From contig NZ_JAKJRU010000006.1 in assembly GCF_021726475.1 (NCBI RefSeq), positions 1 to 64,000 of the forward strand: a stretch of 64,000 nucleotides of DNA. Direction: 5' to 3'. The position numbers were made by a program, and so were the translations under genes. This DNA is from Pseudomonas oligotrophica (GTDB lineage: Bacteria; Pseudomonadota; Gammaproteobacteria; Pseudomonadales; Pseudomonadaceae). The stretch's first letter is position 1; each line of letters starts with the position of its first letter. Under the pieces are notes generated by a model. That model did no database searches. It was not told the DNA's origin and worked only from the letters and a program-made list of their open reading frames with translations. Below are positions 37,977-46,288 of the stretch, in pieces.

Positions 37977-38334
37977 ATGCAGTAACCGAGACAGGAAGGA
38001 AGGCACCCAACCCGTAAGCGCCTGAAAAAATTGAAATTCCGCTCATACGCCTATTGACGGTAGACATAACGTATGAGAATATGAAATTTGCTGGACTAGC
38101 GTCTTAGACAGCAAAAAGCCCACAACCCTTGATTCTAAGGGAAGTGAGCTAAGAGCCGTGCATCAAAGGTTTTGCAGAACCAGAGAGCACATTTAACTAA
38201 ACCAACCTTGGAGGTCAGGTTTTTTCAATCGCGGGATCACATTCTACGGATATCAATTATCCCTGACAAGCCTGCTTGACCGGCGGTCATTCGACCCAAG
38301 GTGCCTCCGAGGTATCTCTAATGGAGAACTTCGT
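37977..38334. other. intergenic region, nothing recognised
   Basis: About 360 bp of AT-richer DNA between the three-gene operon and the small gene at 38335. It holds a TTGACG -35-like hexamer near 38055 but no convincing -10 at correct spacing. I see no RNA gene or clear repeat. Confidence 0.5.
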
Positions 38335-38523
38335 ATGAGTACTATGATCTGCAGGCCATTCATCACCCTTCGCAATGGTCGTCGCCTGTACGCCCATGAG
38401 GTAGGTAAAACTGCCTTCTGCTTTGAGGTTGATGAAGTGAAGCCAGCAAAACCACAAGGCCCCCTTGAGGTTCAGCTGGAGCTCGATGAACTTGAGGAGC
38501 CGGGCACGCCCCAACTCCACTAA
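38335..38523 (+). CDS. small hypothetical protein
   Basis: A 62-aa acidic protein (start STMICRPFITLRNGRRLYAH) with a C-terminus rich in Glu, Leu and Pro. A weak GGAG lies upstream of the ATG, and a strong terminator follows 32 nt after the stop, which supports a real transcription unit. I recognise no family. The next feature is the left end of the Tn402-like transposon. Confidence 0.55.
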   Translation: MSTMICRPFITLRNGRRLYAHEVGKTAFCFEVDEVKPAKPQGPLEVQLELDELEEPGTPQLH

Positions 38524-38555
38524 TCACACCGAGCACTTCACAGCGCCTCAACCCT

Positions 38556-38585
38556 ATCGGAGGGGGCTTCGCCCCCTCCATCTTT
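38556..38585 (+). terminator. terminator of the small gene
   Basis: Hairpin GGAGGGGGC / GCCCCCTCC with a TTC loop, followed by ATCTTTTT on the plus strand. A clear Rho-independent terminator for the 62-aa gene. Confidence 0.9.
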
Positions 38586-38634
38586 TTCCTCTCTACCACA
38601 CTAGACCACTTCAGCTGCCGTGAGGCCGCCGTCT

Positions 38635-38659
38635 TGTCACTTTCAGAAGACGACTGCAC
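38635..38659 (+). repeat. left terminal inverted repeat of the Tn402-like element
   Basis: 25-bp end beginning TGTCACTTTCAGAAGACGAC. It is nearly identical to the terminal repeat I recall for Tn402/Tn5053. Related shorter repeats (CTGACAGCCCGATATCAG, TCTGCAC, TGTGCACC) between it and tniA look like TniA-binding subterminal repeats. Confidence 0.9.
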
Positions 38660-38775
38660 CAATCAGCGCGGTTTGAAGCCTGTTATGCATACGGCTCCTG
38701 ACAGCCCGATATCAGGACACCTCTGCACGAAACTCGTCTATGCCCAATACTCGTGTGCACCAAAGCGAGGTGAGC

Positions 38776-40458
38776 ATGGCGACCGATACCGCACCGATTG
38801 CCGAGCATGGCGTAGCCACCCTGCCAGATCAGGCATGGGAGCGTGCGCGCCGTCGCGCGGAGATCATCGGGCCGCTGGCACAGTCGGAGACGGTAGGGCA
38901 TGAAGCGGCCGACGCGGCAGCCCAAGCACTTGGTCTGTCCCGGCGGCAGGTCTACGTCCTGATCCGCCGTGCCCGGCAAGGCTCGGGGCTGGTCACTGAC
39001 CTAGCTCTTGGGCAGTCGAGCGGCGGCAAAGGTAAGGGCCGCTTGCCGGAATCGGTCGAACGCATCATTCGCGAGCTACTGCAAAAGAGCTTCCTGACCA
39101 AGCAGAAGCGCAGCCTGGCGGCGTTCCACCGCGAAGTTGCGCGGGCGTGCAAGCTGCAAAAGCTGCGGGTGCCTGCACGCAATACCGTGGCCTCGCGGAT
39201 CGCCGGTCTCGACCCGCTAAAGAGCACTCGCCTTCGGGAAGGTCAAGATGCGTCCCGCACCCTGCAAAGTGCCGGCGGCGTTCCGCCGCCAGTCTCCGCG
39301 CCGCTGGAGCAGGTACAGATCGACCACACATTTATCGACCTGATCGTGGTGGACGTACGCGACCGGCAACCGATTGGCCGTCCGCACCTGACCCTCGCCA
39401 TCGACGTGTTCACCCGCTGCGTGGTTGGCATGGTGGTCACCTTGGAAGCACCGTCCGCCGTCTCGGTCGGCCTGTGTCTTTCGCATGCCGGCTGCGACAA
39501 GCGCCCTTGGTTGGAGGGGTTGGATGTAGAGATGAACTGGCCGATGAGCGGCAAGCCCAGGCTGCTTTACTTGGACAATGCCGCCGAGTTCAAGAGCGAG
39601 GCCCTGCGCCGTGGCTGCGAACAGCATGGCATTCGGTTGGACTATCGTCCGCTCGGGCAGCCGCACTACGGCGGCATCGTGGAACGAATCATCGGCACGG
39701 CGATGCAAATGATCCACGACGAATTGCCAGGGACGACCTTCTCCAACCCCGACCAGCGCGGGGAATACGCCTCCGAGAAGATGTCCGCCCTGACACTGCG
39801 AGAGCTGGAGCGCTGGCTCGCATTGGCGGTGGGCACTTATCACGGCTCCGTGCACAACGGCTTGCTCCAACCGCCGGCCGCGCGCTGGGACGAAGCTATC
39901 GCACGAACCGGCGTGCCAACCGTCATCACCCGCCCCACGGCTTTTCTGGTCGATTTTCTGCCCATCATCCGCCGCACGCTGACCCGCACCGGCTTCGTCA
40001 TCGACCACATCCACTACTACGCCGATGCGCTCAAGCCGTGGATGGCTCGGCGCGACCGCTTGCCTGCGTTCCTGATCCGGCGCGACCCGCGCGACATCAG
40101 CCGCATTTGGGTGCTGGAGCCGGATGGTCAGCACTACCTGGGAATTCCCTACCGTACCTTGTCGCACCCGGCTGTCACCCTCTGGGAACAACGGCAGGCG
40201 CTGGCGAAATTACGGCAGCAAGGGCGCGAACAGGTGGATGAGTCGGCGCTGTTCCGCATGATCGGCCAGATGCGCGAAATCGTGACCACCGCGCAGAAAG
40301 CTACGCGCAAGGCGCGGCGCGACGCGGATCGACGCCAGCACTTCAAGGCAACGGCACCGCCGGTCAAAGCGATGCCACCGCCGGACGCAGAGATGGCTGA
40401 CCCGCAGGCAGACAAGCAGCCACCGGCCAAACCGTTCGACCAGATTGAGGAGTGGTAG
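38776..40458 (+). CDS. tniA: transposase TniA
   Basis: DDE transposase (560 aa) of the Tn402/Tn5053 family, which cuts and joins the transposon ends. The catalytic triad is visible as IDHT (Asp183), YLDNAAEF (Asp267) and GGIVERI (Glu303), so D-x35-E. HTH region LSRRQVYVLIRRARQG lies about 57-72. The C-terminal Mu-type beta-barrel includes RDPRDISRIWVLEPDG. Start set at ATG 38776 (MATDTAPIAEHG), as in known TniA proteins; an upstream frame is also open. Followed directly by tniB. Confidence 0.96.
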   Translation: MATDTAPIAEHGVATLPDQAWERARRRAEIIGPLAQSETVGHEAADAAAQALGLSRRQVYVLIRRARQGSGLVTDLALGQSSGGKGKGRLPESVERIIRELLQKSFLTKQKRSLAAFHREVARACKLQKLRVPARNTVASRIAGLDPLKSTRLREGQDASRTLQSAGGVPPPVSAPLEQVQIDHTFIDLIVVDVRDRQPIGRPHLTLAIDVFTRCVVGMVVTLEAPSAVSVGLCLSHAGCDKRPWLEGLDVEMNWPMSGKPRLLYLDNAAEFKSEALRRGCEQHGIRLDYRPLGQPHYGGIVERIIGTAMQMIHDELPGTTFSNPDQRGEYASEKMSALTLRELERWLALAVGTYHGSVHNGLLQPPAARWDEAIARTGVPTVITRPTAFLVDFLPIIRRTLTRTGFVIDHIHYYADALKPWMARRDRLPAFLIRRDPRDISRIWVLEPDGQHYLGIPYRTLSHPAVTLWEQRQALAKLRQQGREQVDESALFRMIGQMREIVTTAQKATRKARRDADRRQHFKATAPPVKAMPPPDAEMADPQADKQPPAKPFDQIEEW

Positions 40459-40460
40459 CC

Positions 40461-41369
40461 GTGGACGAATATCCCATCATCGACCTGTCCCACCTGCTGC
40501 CGACGGCCCAGGGCATGGCCCGTCTCCCGGCGGACGAACGCATCCATCGCCTTCGCGCCGACCGTTGGATCGGCTATCCGCGCGCAGTCGAGGCGCTGAA
40601 CCGACTGGAAGCCCTGCATGCGTGGCCGAACAAACAACGCATGCCCAACCTACTGTTGGTCGGGCCAACCAACAACGGCAAGTCGATGATCATCGAGAAG
40701 TTTCGCCGTACCCACCCGGCCAGCTCCGACGAGGATCAGGAGCACATCCCCGTATTGGTCGTGCAGATGCCGTCCGAGCCGTCGGTGATCCGCTTCTACG
40801 TCGCGCTGCTCGCGGCGATGGGGGCACCATTGCGACCGCGCCCTCGGCTGCCGGAAATGGAGCAACTGGCGCTGGCACTGCTGCGCAAGGTCGGCGTGCG
40901 CATGCTGGTGGTCGACGAGCTGCACAACGTGCTGGCCGGCAACAGCGTCAACCGCCGGGAATTCCTCAACCTGCTGCGCTTCCTCGGCAACGAACTGCGC
41001 ATCCCGCTGGTCGGGGTCGGCACGCGCGACGCCTACCTAGCCATCCGCTCAGATGACCAGTTGGAGAACCGGTTCGAGCCGATGATGCTGCCGGTGTGGG
41101 AGGCCAACGACGATTGCTGCTCACTGCTGGCCAGCTTCGCGGCTTCGCTCCCTCTGCGGCGACCCTCGTCGATTGCCACGCTGGATATGGCTCGCTACCT
41201 GCTCACGCGCAGCGAGGGCACCATCGGCGAGTTGGCGCACCTGTTGATGGCGGCGGCCGTCGTCGCCGTGGAGAGCGGTGAGGAAGCGATCAACCACCGC
41301 ACGCTCAGCATGGCCGATTACTCCGGCCCCAGCGAGCGGCGTCGGCAATTCGAGCGGGAACTAATGTGA
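40461..41369 (+). CDS. tniB: transposition ATPase TniB
   Basis: AAA+ ATPase (302 aa) that helps TniA choose and engage target DNA, like MuB/TnsC. Walker A is GPTNNGKS (residues 68-75) and Walker B MLVVDELHN about 148-156. The sensor region LVGVGTRDAYLAIRSDDQLE follows. Start is GTG 40461, with GAGGAG ten bases upstream. It begins just 2 nt after tniA. All catalytic motifs appear intact. Confidence 0.96.
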   Translation: MDEYPIIDLSHLLPTAQGMARLPADERIHRLRADRWIGYPRAVEALNRLEALHAWPNKQRMPNLLLVGPTNNGKSMIIEKFRRTHPASSDEDQEHIPVLVVQMPSEPSVIRFYVALLAAMGAPLRPRPRLPEMEQLALALLRKVGVRMLVVDELHNVLAGNSVNRREFLNLLRFLGNELRIPLVGVGTRDAYLAIRSDDQLENRFEPMMLPVWEANDDCCSLLASFAASLPLRRPSSIATLDMARYLLTRSEGTIGELAHLLMAAAVVAVESGEEAINHRTLSMADYSGPSERRRQFERELM

Positions 41370-42535
41370 AGCCAACGCTGCGCTGGCCATTGCATCCGGC
41401 TCCCAGGGAAGGCGAAGCCCTGTCTTCGTGGCTCAACCGCGTAGCCCTTTGCTATCACATGGAACTGTCCGAGCTGGTGGAGCACGATCTTGGCCACGGT
41501 CAGGTCGATGACCTGGACACCGCGCCACCACTGTCGCTGCTGGCGATGCTCTCCCAGCGGAGCGGCATCGAGCCGGACCGGCTGAGTTGCATGAGTTTCG
41601 CCGGCTGGGTGCCTTGGCTACTGGACAGCCTTGATGATCAGATTCCAGACGCATTGGAAACCTATGCGTTCCAGCTCTCGGTGCTGCTGCCAAGACTCCG
41701 CCGTAAGACGCGATCCATCACGAGCTGGCGTGCCTGGCTGCCCAGCCAGCCGATACACCGCGCCTGTCCGCTCTGCCTGAACGATCCGGATAACCAATCC
41801 GTACTGCTCGCGTGGAAGCTGCCCCTGATGCTGAGCTGCCCGCTGCATGGCTGCTGGCTGGAATCCTATTGGGGTGTGCCAGGGCGGTTTCTCGGCTGGG
41901 AGAACGCCGACGCCGAACCGCGCACCGCCAGCGACGCGATTGCGGCGATGGACCAGCGCACCTGGCAGGCACTGACGACCGGTCACGTGGAACTGCCGCG
42001 CCGACGCATCCACGCCGGATTGTGGTTTCGGCTGCTACGCACGCTGCTCGATGAGCTGAACACCCCGCTTTCGGCGTGCGGAACCTGCGCGGGGGATATC
42101 CGCCAAGTCTGGGAAGGCTGCGGGCATCCGCTGCGTGCTGGGCAAAGTCTGTGGCGACCGTATGAAACCCTGAACCCGGCAGTACGGTTGCAGATGCTGG
42201 AGGCGGCGGCAACGGCAATCAGCTTGATTGAGGTGGGGGATATAAGCCCGCCAGGCGAGCAGGCAACACTATTCTGGTGCGAGCCCCAAACCGGGTTCAC
42301 CAGTGGCCTGCCGACGAAAGCGCCGAAGCCCGAACCCATCAATCACTGGCAGCGTGCAGTCCAGGCCATCGACGAGGCCATCATTGAAGCGCGGCACAGC
42401 CCCGAGACGGCACGCTCGCTGTTCGCGTTGGCTTCCTATGGTCGGCGCGACCCCGCTTCCCTGGAGCAGTTGCGCGCCACCTTCGCGAAGGAAGGCATCC
42501 CACCGGAATTTCTGTCACATTATGAGCATGACTGA
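41366..42535 (+). CDS. tniQ: transposition protein TniQ
   Basis: TniQ (389 aa), related to TnsD, needed for Tn402/Tn5053 transposition and perhaps target choice. It starts with LRWPLHPAPREGEALSSWL. The zinc-finger-like cysteines CPLCLNDPDNQSVLLAWK and LSCPLHGCWL follow near 135-170. The start codon overlaps the tniB stop by four bases. Length is close to known TniQ (about 405 aa). Confidence 0.94.
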   Translation: MKPTLRWPLHPAPREGEALSSWLNRVALCYHMELSELVEHDLGHGQVDDLDTAPPLSLLAMLSQRSGIEPDRLSCMSFAGWVPWLLDSLDDQIPDALETYAFQLSVLLPRLRRKTRSITSWRAWLPSQPIHRACPLCLNDPDNQSVLLAWKLPLMLSCPLHGCWLESYWGVPGRFLGWENADAEPRTASDAIAAMDQRTWQALTTGHVELPRRRIHAGLWFRLLRTLLDELNTPLSACGTCAGDIRQVWEGCGHPLRAGQSLWRPYETLNPAVRLQMLEAAATAISLIEVGDISPPGEQATLFWCEPQTGFTSGLPTKAPKPEPINHWQRAVQAIDEAIIEARHSPETARSLFALASYGRRDPASLEQLRATFAKEGIPPEFLSHYEHD

Positions 42536-42607
42536 CCCTTTGCATGTCTTAGACAGAATGACGGGTTAAGTGACAAGTTTTGACGATTGAGCCATTCTGA
42601 CGCAAGA

Positions 42608-42635
42608 TGTCACATAATCGAACGTATATGTGACA
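42608..42635. other. resolvase-binding subsite of the transposon res region
   Basis: Inverted repeat TGTCACATA / TATGTGACA with a 10-base spacer, 28 bp in all, 8 bp before the tniR start. Its size and place fit a resolvase dimer site in the res region. The rest of res probably lies in 42540-42607. Confidence 0.7.
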
Positions 42636-42643
42636 GGTGCGAC

Positions 42644-43258
42644 ATGCTGATTGGCTACATGCGGGTATCGAAGGCGGACGGCTCCCAGGCCACCGACTTA
42701 CAGCATGATGCGCTGACTGCGGCTGGCGTCGATCCAGCGCATCTCTACGAGGACCAGGCATCGGGCAAGCGGGAAGACCGGCCCGGTTTAGTGAGCTGTC
42801 TGAAGGCACTGCGGCCTGGCGACACGTTGGTCGTGTGGAAGTTGGACCGGCTCGGGCGAGACCTGCGTCACCTGATCAATACCGTCCATGAACTGACCGG
42901 GCGCGGTATAGGCCTCAAGGTACTGACCGGCCACGGCGCGGCCATCGATACCACGACCGCCGCTGGCAAGCTGGTCTTCGGCATCTTCGCGGCCCTGGCC
43001 GAGTTCGAGCGCGAGCTGATCGCCGAGCGCACCATAGCTGGGCTGGCCTCGGCGCGGGCGCGCGGCAGAAAGGGCGGGCGACCGTTCAAGATGACCGCCG
43101 CCAAGTTGCGGCTGGCGATGGCAGCGATGGGGCAGCCGGAAACGAAGGTCGGTGATCTATGCCAGGAACTCGGCATTACGCGGCAGACCCTATATAGGCA
43201 CATTTCACCCAAGGGGGAATTGCGCCCGGATGGGGCGAAGTTGCTGTCGCAAACATAA
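42644..43258 (+). CDS. tniR: serine resolvase TniR
   Basis: Site-specific serine recombinase (204 aa) that resolves cointegrates formed by Tn402/Tn5053 elements. The catalytic Ser9 lies in IGYMRVSKADGSQ. VVWKLDRLGRDLRHLINTV and EFERELIAERTIAGLASARARG are the classic resolvase motifs. The C-terminal HTH (GDLCQELGITRQTLYRHI) binds res. Start at ATG 42644. Also named TniC or TnpR in some elements. Confidence 0.94.
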   Translation: MLIGYMRVSKADGSQATDLQHDALTAAGVDPAHLYEDQASGKREDRPGLVSCLKALRPGDTLVVWKLDRLGRDLRHLINTVHELTGRGIGLKVLTGHGAAIDTTTAAGKLVFGIFAALAEFERELIAERTIAGLASARARGRKGGRPFKMTAAKLRLAMAAMGQPETKVGDLCQELGITRQTLYRHISPKGELRPDGAKLLSQT

Positions 43259-43341
43259 TCTTGGCCAGAGGACGAGTGGCTCAGAACGACCAAAAGCGGG
43301 CGCCTATCGCTGACCTGATGGGCCACGTCCCAACTGACGTG

Positions 43342-43731
43342 TTACCGAGTCATCCAGGCCAGGAACCAGAACGCAGCCACCAACCAGATCATCACGACTA
43401 TGCCCGCCGCTGTTCGGCTCACTGGGCGTGAAGTCGCCTGGGCGGCGGTTGCACGGTGTTCTGCCATCAACTCCATCGGGATCAATCGAACCACCAGCCA
43501 GATGCCCAGGGGAACGATCAGCAGATCGTCCAGATAGCCGAGGACGGGTATGAAGTCCGGGATTAGATCAATGGGCGACAGCGCATATGCAGCGACAACC
43601 AGGGCCAACACCTTAGCGTACCAGGGAGTGCGCGGGTCGCGAGCCGACAGCCACAGAGCAAGCACGTCTCGCTTTATCGTCCGGGCCCACTGTTTGAGGC
43701 GGGTGAGCAATGACGATGGCTGGCCTTTCAT
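43342..43731 (-). CDS. YkvA-family membrane protein (DUF1232)
   Basis: A 129-aa protein with the DUF1232 core YALSPIDLIPDFIPVLGYLDDLLIVPLG (about 48-75; the first part SPIDLIPDFIP is the signature). A second hydrophobic helix is near the C-terminus. Probably inner membrane. Function of the family is unknown, though members occur near envelope-stress genes. ATGA overlap with the YjiK-like gene upstream, so the two form an operon inside the transposon cargo. Confidence 0.85.
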   Translation of the reverse strand: MKGQPSSLLTRLKQWARTIKRDVLALWLSARDPRTPWYAKVLALVVAAYALSPIDLIPDFIPVLGYLDDLLIVPLGIWLVVRLIPMELMAEHRATAAQATSRPVSRTAAGIVVMIWLVAAFWFLAWMTR

Positions 43732-44726
43732 TGGGAGTCCTTGGTACGGTTCGGTTCGGGGCTAGCACCTTCGTTCTTGCGAAATGCGTAGAACAGATTG
43801 GGCTCGCTGACGACATAGAGATTGCCATCCTTGTCCAGGGTGACGCCCTCCGGTTGCGGAGCAGTTCGCTTCAGCTCAGTCAGCCAGCCAACCAGATTTC
43901 GGGTGCTGACAAGCTTGCCGTCCTCGGTCATCTCAAAGAGCAGCTTCGACTCATCACTGAGGATCACCAGGTGCCGGGTTTGGGGATCGAAAAAGATATC
44001 AGACAGGTCGGTAGCAAAGACGTTTTCGCCAATCCAGTCGGTCCGGTCGCGGATATGTATGTGCATGCGGTGGCCCAGGCTGGAGCCGACTCCTGAGATT
44101 TCATAGAGCTGTCGCGGGTTCTTCTCCTTCACCACATACAGGCGGTCTTTTTCGGCATCGTAAGTCACCCCTTCAAAGCCTTTGTTGCCGTTCAGGTTGA
44201 TGCCCAGGGACAGCGACTGCGCTTCGTCGAGCGAGATACTCCGCGGCGTTGCCGGCAGCTGAAAGAAGTTCAGTTGCTGCGAGCGCTCATCGCTGACCAC
44301 CACTAGGCCGCCGCCCATATAGGCCACGCCCTCGATGTCCCCGAACCCCTCCAGCGGATACCGCCCGATCACATCGCCTGACTTGCTGAGGGCGATGAGT
44401 TCCGTGGGGCCACCATTTATCACCGCGAGCAAGCGATCCTGGTCGTAGTCGTACACCACGGAAGACAGGTTCTGCTCGATGCCCTTGACCGGTTTGGCGT
44501 CGATGTAGACTCTGTAGTCAGGTAGCGAGATGTTCTTTCCTGACGCAGCTGCGGCGTTCAGGCTGTTTGTCATATTGAATACCAGTCGCTCATCCCAGTG
44601 TTCGTGCTCAGAAATCGCCAGCGCAGTACCGGTACCTAACAAGGCCACCATCAGCCATAGCTTTGTGGTGCAACTCAACGCCGACAGGCCACCGAGTGAG
44701 AAGGGACGGTTGGCTGTGCTGATCAT
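43728..44726 (-). CDS. YjiK-like / SdiA-regulated beta-propeller protein
   Basis: A 332-aa protein with an N-terminal membrane anchor (KLWLMVALLGTGTALAI) and a large periplasmic beta-propeller-like domain. It resembles the SdiA-regulated/YjiK family: LSSVVYDYDQDRLLAVINGG, FGDIEGVAYMGGGLVVVSDE, FEGVTYDAEKDRLYVVKEKN and QPEGVTLDKDGNLYVVSEP are successive blades. Start set at ATG 44726 with GGAG upstream. Function unknown; first gene of a two-gene operon with ykvA. Confidence 0.82.
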   Translation of the reverse strand: MISTANRPFSLGGLSALSCTTKLWLMVALLGTGTALAISEHEHWDERLVFNMTNSLNAAAASGKNISLPDYRVYIDAKPVKGIEQNLSSVVYDYDQDRLLAVINGGPTELIALSKSGDVIGRYPLEGFGDIEGVAYMGGGLVVVSDERSQQLNFFQLPATPRSISLDEAQSLSLGINLNGNKGFEGVTYDAEKDRLYVVKEKNPRQLYEISGVGSSLGHRMHIHIRDRTDWIGENVFATDLSDIFFDPQTRHLVILSDESKLLFEMTEDGKLVSTRNLVGWLTELKRTAPQPEGVTLDKDGNLYVVSEPNLFYAFRKNEGASPEPNRTKDSQ

Positions 44727-44985
44727 CGAGCGGTACTCCGGGGCAGGACCATGCAAAGTGGTGCAGCCGTCTTGGTTGGTTCAGCTGCTGGAGAAGCCCG
44801 CCCGCCATCGAACAGCAGTAGAAGCCGTTCCTCTGGGGGGGACATGGAATTACTGTGCGTGGCGTGGCGTGAAGAACGCGTTAACACCCCCAGGGCTTGC
44901 CCGCGCATCAGCGCTGCTGCCTCTTAACGCGATCTTGACGTAGCGCCGTTCAGGGTGGGGACCATTCTCACTGATGGAGTCTGTT
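44727..44985. promoter_or_regulatory. divergent promoter region of the transposon cargo
   Basis: About 260 bp between the divergent YjiK-like gene and the DTGA-motif gene. It is AT-richer around 44870-44950. It is the natural place for operators of the adjacent OmpR-type regulator, but no direct-repeat site could be fixed by eye. Confidence 0.4.
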
Positions 44986-45507
44986 ATGACCCGCACAACC
45001 GTACGTCTGCTGGTAACGCTCGCGACTTTGATGATGACACCCGCCGCATTCTCGGCTGCCCAGAACCCGGCGAAGGTATTCGGCTGGGTGGAAGAGGGCA
45101 TTCTCCTGCCCGAAAAGGTGTCGGTGAAGATCAAGTTGGACACCGGCGCGCTGACTTCCTCCATGGATGCCAAGGATCTGGAGCATTTCGAGAAGGACGG
45201 CGAGAAATGGGTACGCTTCAATGTCGAGGTGAAGGACAGCGACACCGGCAAAATGGTGAGCATTCCCTTCGAGCGCCGAGTGGAGCGGAGTGTCAAGGTC
45301 CGGGGCGCGGGTGGAGCCGAGCGACGCCCGGTGGTGAAGCTGAAGATGTGCATCGGTGATCAGGTCTACAACGAAGAGTTCTCCCTGAAAAATCGCGGCA
45401 AGATGCTCTATCCGGTGCTGATCGGCCGTCGCACGCTGGAGCACCTGGGGGCAGTGGATGTTTCCCGTACCTTCACCACTGAGCCCAAGTGCGATGGGAG
45501 CGAATGA
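44986..45507 (+). CDS. ATP-dependent-zinc-protease-family (retropepsin-like) protein
   Basis: A 173-aa secreted or periplasmic protein with a signal peptide (VTLATLMMTPAAFSAAQ). The core motif IKLDTGALTSSMDAKDLEHF resembles the Asp-Thr-Gly of aspartic proteases. LYPVLIGRRTLEHLGAVDVS near the end completes the fold. The family is annotated as putative ATP-dependent zinc protease, but the sequence looks like a retropepsin-type fold. Start chosen at ATG 44986 because GGAG lies 6 nt upstream. Probably transcribed with the two-component genes. Confidence 0.8.
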   Translation: MTRTTVRLLVTLATLMMTPAAFSAAQNPAKVFGWVEEGILLPEKVSVKIKLDTGALTSSMDAKDLEHFEKDGEKWVRFNVEVKDSDTGKMVSIPFERRVERSVKVRGAGGAERRPVVKLKMCIGDQVYNEEFSLKNRGKMLYPVLIGRRTLEHLGAVDVSRTFTTEPKCDGSE

Positions 45508-45595
45508 CGCCCATCAGGCTCACAGGCAGTCAAAGCTGAATCGTGCCGGGATAGCGCAGCGCGTTCCCGGCATGAATCGCAGAGGAAACCAGGAC

Positions 45596-46288
45596 GTGCG
45601 TATTCTGATCATCGAAGACAACCCGGATATCGTTGCCAACCTGTACGAGTACTTCGAACCGCTGGGGCATCAGCTCGACAACGCGCGCAGCGGCCATGCA
45701 GGGCTGGCTCAAGCGATTTCGCAGCGTTTCGACGTCATCGTGCTGGATGGCATGCTCCCAGGACTGGACGGCCTGGAGTTATGCCGGCGCCTTCGGGAAG
45801 AGCATCAATGCGATACACCGATTCTGATGCTGACCGCTCGCGACACGATCAACGACAAGGTCACCGGCCTGCGTGCCGGTGCCGATGATTACCTGGTCAA
45901 GCCCTTCTCATTGATCGAATTGGAGGCAAGACTGGAGGCGCTCTTTAGACGGGCGGGGGTCCAGTTCCCGGATCAGGTGTTGCGCTATGGGGAATTGGCA
46001 TTCGACCCTGGAACGTTCGAGGCAACCCGCAATGGCCAGCGACTTGAACTGACGCCCAGCGGGTACAAGCTGCTCGCGGCGCTGTTGCGGACGGCACCTC
46101 GCCTGGTGACGCGGGAAGAGCTGGAGCATGAGCTTTGGCAGGATGAACCGCCGCTCAGCGATGCATTACGCACCCATATTCATGCATTGCGGCAAGCGGT
46201 CGACAAATCGTTTCCATCCTTACCGCCGATGCTCATCACCGTGGCTGGCATTGGCTATCGCCTGGCAGATGCCAATGCGCACCAGTAA
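45596..46288 (+). CDS. OmpR-family response regulator
   Basis: DNA-binding response regulator (about 230 aa). The receiver domain has the acidic pair in LIIEDN, the phospho-acceptor in VIVLDGMLPG (Asp51), and YLVKPFS with the conserved Lys. The winged-helix C-terminal domain includes ELTPSGYKLLAALLRTAP and a final VAGIGYRLAD. GTG 45596 gives the normal start (RILIIEDN); ATG 45572 is an alternative. It overlaps the histidine-kinase gene. Part of the transposon cargo; probable regulator of that cargo. Confidence 0.88.
   Translation: MRILIIEDNPDIVANLYEYFEPLGHQLDNARSGHAGLAQAISQRFDVIVLDGMLPGLDGLELCRRLREEHQCDTPILMLTARDTINDKVTGLRAGADDYLVKPFSLIELEARLEALFRRAGVQFPDQVLRYGELAFDPGTFEATRNGQRLELTPSGYKLLAALLRTAPRLVTREELEHELWQDEPPLSDALRTHIHALRQAVDKSFPSLPPMLITVAGIGYRLADANAHQ

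Noticed and set aside
42536-42643. A short open reading frame before tniR
   Set aside because: The region is the res site of the transposon; the frame there is an extension of tniR without a ribosome-binding site.
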